Shown here piece by piece: positions 50,868 to 59,318 of a stretch of 64,000 bases of DNA. The notes under the pieces are model-generated. The model searched no databases. It was not told the DNA's origin and worked only from the letters and a program-made list of their open reading frames with translations. Within the stretch, counting starts at the first letter, position 1. Each line of letters begins with the position of its first letter. A program made the translations under genes and the position numbers. The DNA is from Acidobacteriota bacterium (GTDB taxonomy: Bacteria > Acidobacteriota > Thermoanaerobaculia > Multivoradales > JBCCEF01): positions 62,001-126,000 of the forward strand of contig JBCCHV010000008.1 of assembly GCA_039028635.1 (NCBI GenBank), given 5' to 3'.

Positions 50868-51893
50868 TCATTCGGTGCCAGCCGAACGGTTCAAGTCCTG
50901 ACGCTTGATCCACGAGATTGCGGTCGAGAACGTCTCGCCCATGTTGTTGTGACCGAGATCGGAGAAGAGCACGTACTCGTAGGGTAAGCCTTGTTTGCGA
51001 AGCGCATCGAGTCGCTGGATCGAGAGGTCGACCGGCACGCTCCCATCCTCGGCACCAAAAATCCAAAGACCGGGCAGAGAAAGCTCCCCGAGGCTCTGAG
51101 CGGGATCAGTATCGGTACCGAGAAAGTCAGGCCAGATGTAAGGCTCCTGCCGCGAGCCGAGGGCCTCTTCATAGCTCGGCACCTCGTCGGTGTCGCGGTC
51201 CGAGGTGTACTTGCTGTAAATGTCCTCCTCACTCACCTTGCAAACCGGGCCGCTCCAAATCACCAGAAACTCGGCGAGAGAGCTGCGCTCCGCAGCCAGA
51301 GGCACAATCCATCCCGCCTGGCTGATGCCGGCGAGTCCGACCGGGATGCCTTGAGCGCGGACGCGTCGGCTCAGCTCTTGGAGTGCGGCCACCGCATCAT
51401 CGGCCAACAGGCTGATGTTGGGTCCGCTGACGCTTTGCTTCGCCTCGTACTCGCCGTCGGACTCGCCGACACCGCGCTTGTCATAGACCAAGGCGGCGAT
51501 TCCCCTGGTCGCGAACGCCTCAGCCAAGGCCCGGTTGCGCTCCTGCGGGCCAGAGCCATGCACGAACACGACGGCCGCTGAGACCTCGGCCGACCCCGGC
51601 CGGACGAGAGTGCCAGCCAGCTTCGTCGCGTGACTCGTGAAGGTCACCTCTTCGGATCGCACCTCATCGCCACCAGCATGGGGGGCATTCGACGACCGGC
51701 CTGGGTCTGCACAGGCCACGGTTGCGACCAGCAGCGCGCCGGCGATGGCACTCGCCAGGGGGCGCCTGATCGCAAAAGTGCGCCGCCCCAGACCGCAGCC
51801 GAGACGCGCAGAGCGACGCCCGGCACAAGGATCAGGTGTCACACCGTGAGCCCGCGGAGTCAGGTTCTGTCGAAGGTTCAAGCGAGTCTTCAT
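50868..51893 (-). CDS. Alpha/beta hydrolase, possibly Tat-exported lipoprotein
   Basis: ATG 51893 follows GGAGG; the frame extends to 52025 without a better start. The product has 341 residues. A twin-arginine-like RRTFAIRR precedes the hydrophobic ASAIAGALLVATVAC, whose Cys could be lipidated. The hydrolase shows FVHGSGPQERNRAL, YDKRGVGESDGEY, the nucleophile GISQAG, the acid region FGAEDGSVP and the His in DLGHNNMG. It is a shorter relative of the lipoprotein hydrolase at 9639 without the N-terminal beta domain. The substrate is unknown. Confidence 0.85.
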   Translation of the reverse strand: MKTRLNLRQNLTPRAHGVTPDPCAGRRSARLGCGLGRRTFAIRRPLASAIAGALLVATVACADPGRSSNAPHAGGDEVRSEEVTFTSHATKLAGTLVRPGSAEVSAAVVFVHGSGPQERNRALAEAFATRGIAALVYDKRGVGESDGEYEAKQSVSGPNISLLADDAVAALQELSRRVRAQGIPVGLAGISQAGWIVPLAAERSSLAEFLVIWSGPVCKVSEEDIYSKYTSDRDTDEVPSYEEALGSRQEPYIWPDFLGTDTDPAQSLGELSLPGLWIFGAEDGSVPVDLSIQRLDALRKQGLPYEYVLFSDLGHNNMGETFSTAISWIKRQDLNRSAGTE

Positions 51894-52096
51894 AGGTCGG
51901 CCTCCAGGCTGCCACCCGAAGGCGGTCGGAAGTGTCGTCGGTGGCCCTCTGAAAAAGCGCCCCCGTTTCGCACCACCATGGTACGACCCATCGCCGACAG
52001 CCCCAAGGAACGCCCCGAGCTCCACCCCTAGGTGATCGGGCCGGAGCGGAGCGATGAGGGGAGACCTGTTCGGATCAGACCTCCAGACCCACCGCC

Positions 52097-52122
52097 TTGT
52101 ACCGCACCAGCAGATGGTACAA
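52097..52122 (+). promoter_or_regulatory. GntR-type operator, upstream copy
   Basis: TTGTACC (52097-52103), a 12-base spacer and GGTACAA (52116-52122) make a perfect inverted repeat. An identical arrangement occurs 53 bases downstream. Confidence 0.75.
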
Positions 52123-52149
52123 ATTCTCCTTGCTTTTCTGATGATCCCC

Positions 52150-52175
52150 TTGTACCCTTACATCGAGAGGTACAA
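52150..52175 (+). promoter_or_regulatory. GntR-type operator, downstream copy at the promoter
   Basis: TTGTACC (52150-52156), a 12-base spacer and GGTACAA (52169-52175) repeat the upstream site. It overlaps a possible -10 (TACCCT at 52153, 17 bases after TTGCTT at 52130) and ends at the ribosome-binding site, so binding would shut off the operon. Confidence 0.75.
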
Positions 52176-52193
52176 AGGAGGCACCGAGATCAC

Positions 52194-52574
52194 ATGGACA
52201 TCGTCATCGACATCGACTCCCCCGTCCCTCTGTTCAGTCAGCTCATCGAACAGATCAAGGAGGCGGTCCTGACGGGTGGCCTGGCCCCCGGGGACGCCCT
52301 GCCCTCGATCCGTCAGCTGGCCAACGACCTGGACGTCAATGCCAAAACCGTCGCCAAGGCCTACAAACTGCTGGAACGCGACTCCGTGATTCAGACCAAG
52401 GGGTACCGCGGGACCTTCATCCACCCGGATGCCCAGGTCAACAGCACCATCGACCTAAGAGCCCTCGTGACCGAGAAACTGAGCGAGGCCGTCGAAGCTC
52501 TGCGCGCCGCCGGAGCGACGGATTCTGAGATACGCATCGCATTCGGCGAGCTGATGAAACGGCGCGCCCGTTGA
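52194..52574 (+). CDS. GntR/YtrA-family transcriptional regulator
   Basis: The frame opens at 52032, but ATG 52194 follows AAAGGAGG and gives 126 residues, typical of the short YtrA group. It begins IDIDSPVPLFSQLIEQIKEAV, then GDALPSIRQLANDLDVNAKTVAKAYKLLERD, a winged helix, and a short helical tail (LRALVTEKLSEAVEALRAAG) for dimers. No ligand-binding domain is present. YtrA regulators usually control ABC transporters in the same operon and respond to wall stress; here the next gene is a membrane protein. Two identical operators lie upstream. Confidence 0.9.
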   Translation: MDIVIDIDSPVPLFSQLIEQIKEAVLTGGLAPGDALPSIRQLANDLDVNAKTVAKAYKLLERDSVIQTKGYRGTFIHPDAQVNSTIDLRALVTEKLSEAVEALRAAGATDSEIRIAFGELMKRRAR

Positions 52575-52584
52575 GGAGGACACC

Positions 52585-53442
52585 ATGACCCTTCCATTTC
52601 TACTCTTCGGCATCGTGTTCCTGGGCCAGATCTTTTTCATTTCCTGGTACTTCCCGGGCAAGATTTTCGACCGAGTTCACCACATTCGCGACACCTATCC
52701 GCCGCAAGACTATCCAAAGCTCTACCCCAACTCCGCGGAGTACTACAAGCTCGGTGCCTGGCTCTTGCGCGCCACCTTCCGTGCGGTCTTCATCTTGGGT
52801 TTCGTCGTGCTGGCGGCCGTCTACTTTCTCGATCCTCGCGACGACGGCTCCGTCTCCGAAGCCTGGCCGGCGGCCTATGGAGCGCTCCAGTTCCTCCCGC
52901 TGATGTTGCTCGAGATCGTCAGCTTCACTCAATTTCGTCAGATGCGGCAATCCCGCGCCGCGCACCGACGCAAAGCGAGCCTGCAGCCGCGCCGTCTGTT
53001 CGATTTCGTTCCGCCATGGCTCCTGGCTCTTGCCGTTCTCGCCATCGTCGGTCAACTGGCCTTCGACTATTGGGTCCACGAATTCGTCTGGCGATGGCAT
53101 CAGACCGCCATATTGCTCGGCACCAACCTCTTCTTGGCTGGCTTCGGTGTCTGGCAGCTCTACGGCAAGAAGCTCGACCCTCATCAAGCCACCGCCGATC
53201 GTATTCGCCAATCCCGCGCCCAGCTTCGTTCCCTGGTCTTCGTCAGCATCGCCATGAGCCTCTTCTTCATCACCACGTCAGCGGACCAGGTTTACGACAT
53301 CGACTACCTCGATGCCCCGCTCCTGAGCCTCTACTTTCAAGCCATCACCTTTCTCTCCGTGGGCTACCTGCTGCAATCCCAGCCTTTGGAGAACATCGAC
53401 TTCGAGGTCTACCGAGCCGAGCCGGACACTTCCACGGCCTGA
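52585..53442 (+). CDS. Multi-helix membrane protein in the GntR operon
   Basis: The 285-residue protein starts 10 bases after the GntR stop, with GAGGAGG overlapping that stop. It has about six hydrophobic helices (LPFLLFGIVFLGQIFFISWYF, FRAVFILGFVVLAAVYFL, FLPLMLLEIVSF, LLALAVLAIVGQLAF, ILLGTNLFLAGFGVW, and two near the end) and a basic loop. No ATP-binding or permease signature is seen. I do not recognise the family. Co-transcription with the YtrA-like regulator makes it the regulated product. Confidence 0.7.
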   Translation: MTLPFLLFGIVFLGQIFFISWYFPGKIFDRVHHIRDTYPPQDYPKLYPNSAEYYKLGAWLLRATFRAVFILGFVVLAAVYFLDPRDDGSVSEAWPAAYGALQFLPLMLLEIVSFTQFRQMRQSRAAHRRKASLQPRRLFDFVPPWLLALAVLAIVGQLAFDYWVHEFVWRWHQTAILLGTNLFLAGFGVWQLYGKKLDPHQATADRIRQSRAQLRSLVFVSIAMSLFFITTSADQVYDIDYLDAPLLSLYFQAITFLSVGYLLQSQPLENIDFEVYRAEPDTSTA

Positions 53443-53614
53443 GCCTGAGACCGATCCGGCGATCGTTCACCAGCCTCAGCCGATCGACCCACAGCCTCTG
53501 AAGTCTCACCGATAGCGCGCCGCGCGATCGGCTATCCCCTAACGCCTTCGTCCGGCACCGGACGGAGTGCCACCCGAAACTCCGGACATTCGACTCACGG
53601 AGGAGGACTTCCCC

Positions 53615-55825
53615 ATGCCAAAAAACCGACTCACGAGCTCCATTCGTGCATTGATCTTGTGTCTCACCATGGCTCTTCCCATCTCGGGCGATGCCCCGGC
53701 GGATGAGGCCTTTCCGAGCGCCAAACCCGAGAGCGTCGGCGTTCCATCGCAAGCTCTCGAGTTGATCGACGCTCATCTTCGAGAGCTGGTGGCGGCCGAA
53801 GAGATCGTCGGCGGCGAGCTGGCGGTGATCAAGAACCGTCGCACCATCTACCGCCAGGCCTACGGCTGGCACGATCGCGACGCTGGCGTACCGCTCGAAG
53901 CGGGCGCCGTCTACTGCGTGCGCTCGATGACCAAGCCCCTGGTGGGTACGGCGATTCAAATGCTCATCGACGACGGTCGTCTCAGCCTGGAAACACCGGT
54001 TCGAGCGATTCTCGAGTCCTTCGATCATCCCGAAACCCGCAACATCACCCTCGAGCATCTCCTGACGCACACCGCGGGCTTTCCATTCACCACCATCGGT
54101 CGCCCCCTGGGCGACTACACCAACCTCGGCGAGATCGCCGCGGAAGCGGTGGCCCATGGGCTCGACTTCGAGCCCGGCAGCAAGTTTCAGTACAGCGATG
54201 CCGGCAGCGACACCCTGGGGGCCATCGTCGAGCAGGTGACTGGCACTTCGGCGGCGGAGTTCATCGAACAACGCATCCTCGAACCCTTGGGGATGTCCGA
54301 CTCGGTCACCTTGCTCGACTCCGAAAGCGAAGGTCGCCAGCGCGTCCCAAGTGCCTACTCCGGAGGCACCGGCGCATGGGAGCGTCACTGGAGCCCGACC
54401 GAGGACCCGCCGATCTTTCATCTCTTTCTCACCTCCCAGAGCCTCTACTCCACCACCACCGACTATGCCCGCTTTCTCGCCCTCTGGATGGATGGCGGCA
54501 TGTTGGGTGACCAGCGCCTGCTCTCCACCGCGGCCATTCGACGCGGTTTGACTCCGGTCCATCACTTTGAGCGGTACCCTTCGACCTTCGAGAACCTGAA
54601 GCTGAGCTATGGTCAGCAATGGATGGTTTACACCCCGGAGGGCGGCGCAGCCAATCCGCTGATCTTCGGCCACGGCGGCTCCGACGGCACCCACGCCTGG
54701 GCGTGGCCCGAGCAGGATTTGATGGTGCTGTTCTTCACTCAATCCCGCGGCTCCCTGGCCGGCATGTCTCTCGAGGAAGTCCTCCAGACCGCCCTGGTGG
54801 ACCGCGACTTCGAATCCCTGCCCCGCACCGCCCAGGGACCGTCCGCCGAGGAGATGCGAGAGATGGCCGGTCTCTACTGGGACGAGACCAACCCCGCGGC
54901 GTACTACGTGATCTCACGCCAGGGAAAGCGCCTGATGTTCGAGCGCCCGGGCACCACCCTCTTGGTTTTCAAAGCGACGGACGCCCCCGGCCGTTTCGTG
55001 CACGAGGCCAACAAACGTCTCGAGCTCGAGTTTCTCCGCGGCGACGACGGCACAGTCACCCACATGAAGACCATGATGGGTGATCGCGTGGAGCACGATC
55101 CACGTCACGTGCCTGAGCCGGGACTGCCATCCGTCGCCGAAGTGGTGGCGATGGTCCAGAAGGCCCACGGCATCGAACGGCTCACCGAGCTCGGCGCCAT
55201 CAGCATGACCGGCAAGATCGAGTTCCTGGACCGCAAGCTGCACGGCGACTTCAACTTGCTATTCGATGCCACCCGCGAACGGACCGAGCTCAACCTGAAC
55301 GGGAACCTCGAGACCGTGCTCAAGGAGAACGGCGAGGCTTGGACGACGACCACCGCGACCGGCAAGAGCAAGCTCCGCGGCGCCCGCCTCGAGCAGGCCC
55401 TCCACGACCACATGGCCGTGCGCTTCGGCGACTGGACCCAGTCCTACGAGGACGTCGAGGTGCTGAAGCGCATCCAGCACGAGGACGAATCGATTCTGCT
55501 GGTGCGGGTCGTACCCCAACAAGCCCCGGGAGCCACCATGTTCATCGACGAAGCCACCGGCCGAGTCGTGCGGACCGACAGCCTTGCGATCATTCCGGGC
55601 ATCGGCATGGTCGGCCTCAAGGTCGTCTACCGCGACTTTCGCAACGTCGGCGGCATGCAGCTTCCTTTCCACATGAAATCGGTGTTCTCCAACAAGCTCA
55701 TCGGACGGGTAGAAACACGGATCGACGACGTGCAGATCGGTGTCGAGCTGGCCAAGAAGTCGTTCAAGCGGGCGGGGACTCGGATTGCCAAGGACGGCAA
55801 GGGCAGGAACGCGTCGAAACGCTGA
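53615..55825 (+). CDS. Secreted serine hydrolase (class C beta-lactamase fold) with C-terminal beta domain
   Basis: ATG 53615 follows GGAGGAGG and starts a signal peptide (SIRALILCLTMALPISGDAPA); the frame opens earlier at 53567. The product has 736 residues. The catalytic domain (35-410) has SMTK with Ser104 and Lys107, FQYSDAGSD as the second motif and GHGGSDGTHAW as the KTG equivalent. Residues 430-530 form a small beta domain. Residues 530-736 (MTGKIEFLDRKLHGDFNLL ... DFRNVGGMQLPFHMKSVF) are a second beta-rich part like outer-membrane lipoprotein-sorting or LolA-like proteins. It probably acts on peptides or esters in the periplasm. Confidence 0.87.
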   Translation: MPKNRLTSSIRALILCLTMALPISGDAPADEAFPSAKPESVGVPSQALELIDAHLRELVAAEEIVGGELAVIKNRRTIYRQAYGWHDRDAGVPLEAGAVYCVRSMTKPLVGTAIQMLIDDGRLSLETPVRAILESFDHPETRNITLEHLLTHTAGFPFTTIGRPLGDYTNLGEIAAEAVAHGLDFEPGSKFQYSDAGSDTLGAIVEQVTGTSAAEFIEQRILEPLGMSDSVTLLDSESEGRQRVPSAYSGGTGAWERHWSPTEDPPIFHLFLTSQSLYSTTTDYARFLALWMDGGMLGDQRLLSTAAIRRGLTPVHHFERYPSTFENLKLSYGQQWMVYTPEGGAANPLIFGHGGSDGTHAWAWPEQDLMVLFFTQSRGSLAGMSLEEVLQTALVDRDFESLPRTAQGPSAEEMREMAGLYWDETNPAAYYVISRQGKRLMFERPGTTLLVFKATDAPGRFVHEANKRLELEFLRGDDGTVTHMKTMMGDRVEHDPRHVPEPGLPSVAEVVAMVQKAHGIERLTELGAISMTGKIEFLDRKLHGDFNLLFDATRERTELNLNGNLETVLKENGEAWTTTTATGKSKLRGARLEQALHDHMAVRFGDWTQSYEDVEVLKRIQHEDESILLVRVVPQQAPGATMFIDEATGRVVRTDSLAIIPGIGMVGLKVVYRDFRNVGGMQLPFHMKSVFSNKLIGRVETRIDDVQIGVELAKKSFKRAGTRIAKDGKGRNASKR

Positions 55826-55854
55826 GCATCAGCGCCGTGGTTCGATGTTCCTGA

Positions 55855-55894
55855 GGGTGCCTCGATGAAAACAACGAGGTTCATCTTGGCACCC
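55855..55894. terminator. Long stem-loop between convergent genes
   Basis: GGGTGCC (55855-55861) pairs with GGCACCC (55888-55894), and inside it GATGAA (55864-55869) pairs with TTCATC (55880-55885), leaving a 2x2 internal loop and a 10-base apex. It sits between the hydrolase ending at 55825 and the minus gene ending at 55949. Confidence 0.6.
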
Positions 55895-55948
55895 AATTCC
55901 CAATCATGAGGTATCAGGTCAAGTGCCCGAACGACGTTCAGGAAAAAA

Positions 55949-58255
55949 CTAGCGCCGGGTGTCGATCGATTCGTCGCCTGCCCTCGGCTCCGACGCAGGA
56001 GGAGCTGGCGGCACGAGCTCGAGCCTGCCCGCCTCGCTGAGGAAACCCGAGCGACACGACTTCTCCGGAGGTCCCTCCAAGACGGCTCGTTGCAGCTCGG
56101 CCGGGTCGAGGCGGCAAAGATGGTAGGCGCCGGACTCGAGCTGAGGGATGGAGGGCGCCTTCGCGTCAGGCAGGTTGCCAGTGGTGAAGTGAGCCCAAGT
56201 CAAAAGCGAACGCAGCCCGACAAAGGCGCCCCCGTGCAGTAGAAAGAGATCCGTGTAGGGATCCAGGCCCGCGCTCCCGTCCGACGGCTCCACGGAGAAC
56301 TCGACCTCCAAAGTGCCGCCGCGCCGAGCGAGGGGCAGCACCAACCGCTCGTCCGCCGTCATCGGCAAGACAGCGCGCGAGGCATGAAGAGCGTGCCCGA
56401 CGGCCTGAACCGCGATCAACGCCTCCGTCTCTTCCGGCGGAAGCATCGCTTCGAACGTGCCATCCGGCGCCGTGTGCTCGGTCGATACCCAGAAGCCAAG
56501 CTGCCCCAGCCCGCGGACGGTCACCCGTGCACCACCGATGCCGACACCACCTTCGTCGACCACCAATCCCGAGACCTTCTTTCGATCCTCGACCACCAGG
56601 CTGACAAACGGTGACTCGACACCATCTTCGAGTTCCAGGGGAAGTCGACGGCTCATGCGTTCGCCGCTCTCGGCGCGCAGATAGCTCATGCCCTCAGGCA
56701 GGCCGTAGAGCTCGAAACGACCTTCCGAATCTTCCACGAAGTGTCGAATGCCGGTCTCGTCCCCTTCCGGCACGGAGACGGCGACGATAGCGCGCTCCAT
56801 CGGGTTGCCCATTGCATCGACGACCTCGCCGACGATGCGCGTATCCGGCAGCTCGAAATCGAGGGTCGCTACCTTGTGACCATCGAGCTTCGGCACCAGG
56901 ATCTTGCGGAAATGGCGCTCGACGACCGGCTCCTGCGAGCCGACCTCGACGGACCACTGGCCGGCCTTGGGCAGCAGACCACGGTAGACACCGTCTTCAT
57001 CCGTTTCGAACAGGACCGAGCCAGCCCCTCCCCGTTGCTCGAAGAGAAGCCGCGCGGCGCTCAAGGGCTCGTCCCCGAGGCGCACGGTGCCGCGCACGCG
57101 CGTCACCGGCAGCGAGATCCAGCGCTCAACCTCGACGTCGAAAACCTCCAGCGCCTCGCCATGCCACGGGTCGCCGGCACCAGTTTGAATCATGACGCCA
57201 TAGCGCCCCGGGCCGAGGGACGTCTGCATCACGCCAGTCTCCGAAGCCTGCAGGCGCTCCAGAACCTCGAGATTGCCTTCGGCCTTTTCGAGCTCAATTC
57301 GCCACAGCTCGCCCCAGGGATCCCGCGCTGGATCGAGATGCAGCCTGACTTGGCGGGGTCGCTGCAGACGCAAGGGCTCTTCGAGCTCGAGCTCCTCACC
57401 ACGGCGAAGGGTCACCGCGATCCGTCGGCCCGGCGCATAGCCCGTGTCCTCGACCCACAGCGAGTACTGCCCCGGGGGCAGGCCTTCGAACTGAACGAGA
57501 CCCCGGGGTCCGAGGGATCGTTCCAACCGCTGAATCACCGGCGTCGACTCGCCGGTCGGGTCTGCTGTCGCCGGTGCTAGATGAGCCCGTGCCCCTGAGG
57601 TCGGGCCTTCGCCCTCGGCCTCGACCCGCCCCACCAAAGAAGCCCCCGGAGCCCAGGCCAGGACACCGAGGTCGACATCGGCCTGCAGCTCCGTGCCGAA
57701 CAGAAAGTGGCTGGCGAAACCCGGTGCCCGCACAGCGAGGTCGAACCGTCCAACCGGAATCTGGCAGGAAAAGGAGCCCTCGGTGACAGCGCAGCCAACG
57801 GTGCCCGATGGCACGTGTTCCCTCTGTTCAGAGGTTGGTCGAAATTGAACCTCCACCTTGGCGGGAGACTCAGCCCTTGCATCACGGCAGCAGCGTCCCC
57901 GCAGCTCAACCGTCGGCCACAATGCGATTCGGACTCGCTGCTGTCCCTGCGCCAGCGACACAGCCGTCCGGGCACTCCACATTCCAGGAGACAGCACCTC
58001 CAACGCCCAGAAGGTCTCGTCCGCGAGGTCCAGGGTAATCTCCCCCGGCAGGACGACTTCCGCCGCCTCCGTCACCTGCCGGTCGCCGGCCTCGGCTCGA
58101 ACCTCGACCGAAATCGCCTGCACGCGATCACCCTCGGTTTGCCTATCGACGCCGGCAGGGATCAGCTCGACAACCACCTCCGCCGCCGACACCGGTACCG
58201 CAGCGATGAGTAGCAGTCCGAGGCAAGAGGCCCAACTAGGCGCTGACAATTTCAT
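55949..58255 (-). CDS. Large secreted beta-sandwich protein with carboxypeptidase-regulatory-like domains
   Basis: The 768-residue protein starts at ATG 58255 inside the stop of the Cys-rich gene before it (ATGA). The signal peptide (CLGLLLIAAVPVSAAE) is clear. The rest is a row of beta-sandwich domains: GLVQFEGLPPGQYSLWVEDTGY near 235, VRGTVRLGDEPLSAARLLFE near 390, GEVVDAMGNPMERAIVAVSV near 475, and GLVVDEGGVGIGGARVTVRG near 565. These are the carboxypeptidase regulatory type seen in surface proteins. No enzyme motif was found. It is the third gene of an operon with two paralogous Cys-rich secreted proteins. Confidence 0.8.
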   Translation of the reverse strand: MKLSAPSWASCLGLLLIAAVPVSAAEVVVELIPAGVDRQTEGDRVQAISVEVRAEAGDRQVTEAAEVVLPGEITLDLADETFWALEVLSPGMWSARTAVSLAQGQQRVRIALWPTVELRGRCCRDARAESPAKVEVQFRPTSEQREHVPSGTVGCAVTEGSFSCQIPVGRFDLAVRAPGFASHFLFGTELQADVDLGVLAWAPGASLVGRVEAEGEGPTSGARAHLAPATADPTGESTPVIQRLERSLGPRGLVQFEGLPPGQYSLWVEDTGYAPGRRIAVTLRRGEELELEEPLRLQRPRQVRLHLDPARDPWGELWRIELEKAEGNLEVLERLQASETGVMQTSLGPGRYGVMIQTGAGDPWHGEALEVFDVEVERWISLPVTRVRGTVRLGDEPLSAARLLFEQRGGAGSVLFETDEDGVYRGLLPKAGQWSVEVGSQEPVVERHFRKILVPKLDGHKVATLDFELPDTRIVGEVVDAMGNPMERAIVAVSVPEGDETGIRHFVEDSEGRFELYGLPEGMSYLRAESGERMSRRLPLELEDGVESPFVSLVVEDRKKVSGLVVDEGGVGIGGARVTVRGLGQLGFWVSTEHTAPDGTFEAMLPPEETEALIAVQAVGHALHASRAVLPMTADERLVLPLARRGGTLEVEFSVEPSDGSAGLDPYTDLFLLHGGAFVGLRSLLTWAHFTTGNLPDAKAPSIPQLESGAYHLCRLDPAELQRAVLEGPPEKSCRSGFLSEAGRLELVPPAPPASEPRAGDESIDTRR

Positions 58256-58548
58256 TGCGGCAGCCGACGCTGGGGTTCGCGTTTATGGCAGGCCTCTTTC
58301 GCTCCCTCTTGGGATCTTCCTTGGGGTAACAAAGTGCACGACCCACGATCCACGCAGTAGTTGGGCACCGCCCGAATCTTGCAGTTGCAGTAGGCGCTGG
58401 ACGTCACCACTTCGCACTTGGGATTGTCCTGAGTATCGACACCGCATTGCACACATTGCCGCGCGGAGCAGTTGATGGCTGGAAGAGCAAACGCCGGCAC
58501 CGCCGATAGAGCCAGAACGCTAAGCGATACGATCATGCGGCTCCTCAT
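58252..58548 (-). CDS. Small Cys-rich secreted protein (paralogue 2)
   Basis: ATG 58548 has GGGGAG upstream and begins a signal peptide (RMIVSLSVLALSAVPAFA); the frame opens at 58668 without need. The product has 98 residues. The mature part has eight Cys in C-x4-C-x2-C-x9-C-x8-C-x-C-x8-C-x5-C, followed by a basic tail. The same spacing, with one residue difference, occurs in the gene just upstream. All eight Cys could form four disulfides or hold metal. It starts 3 bases after the previous stop and overlaps the next gene. No known family. Confidence 0.72.
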   Translation of the reverse strand: MRSRMIVSLSVLALSAVPAFALPAINCSARQCVQCGVDTQDNPKCEVVTSSAYCNCKIRAVPNYCVDRGSCTLLPQGRSQEGAKEACHKREPQRRLPQ

Positions 58549-58550
58549 CG

Positions 58551-58907
58551 TCACCCACTCCCCTCTGCAAACGATTGCGCAGCAAGAGGCTCGATGGCAG
58601 GAAACGTGGAGATGCTGCAGGACCCTCGAGTCGTGCAGAACGGTGCGATCCATGCCTTCAGCCGACAACTGCAGTGAGCGGAATAGGTCACGGTTGCGCA
58701 GGAAGCATTCCCCTGGGCGTCCTCACCGCACTCGACGCACTGAGTGCCGACACAGGTATTGGGGTGTAAGTTGGATCCAGGCCCCTTCGGGTCGGAAGAC
58801 AACGCGCAGAGCTCGCCTTCCGTGGCATGAATCTGCAGTACAACCGTGGAAGCGATCACAACTCCAACGCCGAACAAGACTTGGCGAAGCCATCGTGATG
58901 GGCGCAC
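58551..58907 (-). CDS. Small Cys-rich secreted or anchored protein (paralogue 1)
   Basis: The longer frame reaches 59069, but GTG 58907 follows GGGAG by 5 bases and starts just before a hydrophobic segment (WLRQVLFGVGVVIASTVVLQI), giving 118 residues. After the anchor, one extra Cys (GELC) is followed by C-x4-C-x2-C-x9-C-x8-C-x-C-x9-C-x5-C, nearly the pattern of the downstream paralogue; CVECGEDAQGNASC aligns with CVQCGVDTQDNPKC. The gene is first in a three-gene operon with that paralogue and the 768-residue secreted protein. Family unknown. Confidence 0.68.
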   Translation of the reverse strand: MRPSRWLRQVLFGVGVVIASTVVLQIHATEGELCALSSDPKGPGSNLHPNTCVGTQCVECGEDAQGNASCATVTYSAHCSCRLKAWIAPFCTTRGSCSISTFPAIEPLAAQSFAEGSG

Positions 58908-59318
58908 AGGTCTCCCTTTCGCCTTATACAGTAAAGTCGAATCAACGATACCACGGCAATGCCGAGGGCAGCTATCACCCTCAGCCGGAGGGAACGGAGC
59001 GCCTGAAAACAGCCTGGGCAGCAGCCCGCTCGTCCTTTCAGGACCTTGGCGGTAGAAAGGCCCGGACACCCACGGGACGACGTAAACGGCAGCAAACTGT
59101 CCGCTCCACAGCCAAGGCTACCTAGCAGTCCTGAGGTCTTTCCACCAAACGTCCTCGGCTTCCTGAGAAAGAAGAGAGCGCAAGCGGGCCAGTGGCGTGG
59201 TCGACTCGGGTAGGATGAAGCGTACTCTATGCTGTCTCGGCGCTCACTCTCCGCAAGAAGCCTCACCAGGACGTCCTGCCGATCCGATCCTCTCATTCAC
59301 TTTGAAGAAACGCTCCTG
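58908..59318. other. Divergent intergenic region between Cys-rich operon and tyrosinase fusion
   Basis: These 411 bases hold only frames that lack ribosome-binding sites. A weak candidate promoter toward the right is GTCGAC near 59199 with TACTCT at 59222. I see no clear operator or repeat. Confidence 0.4.
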
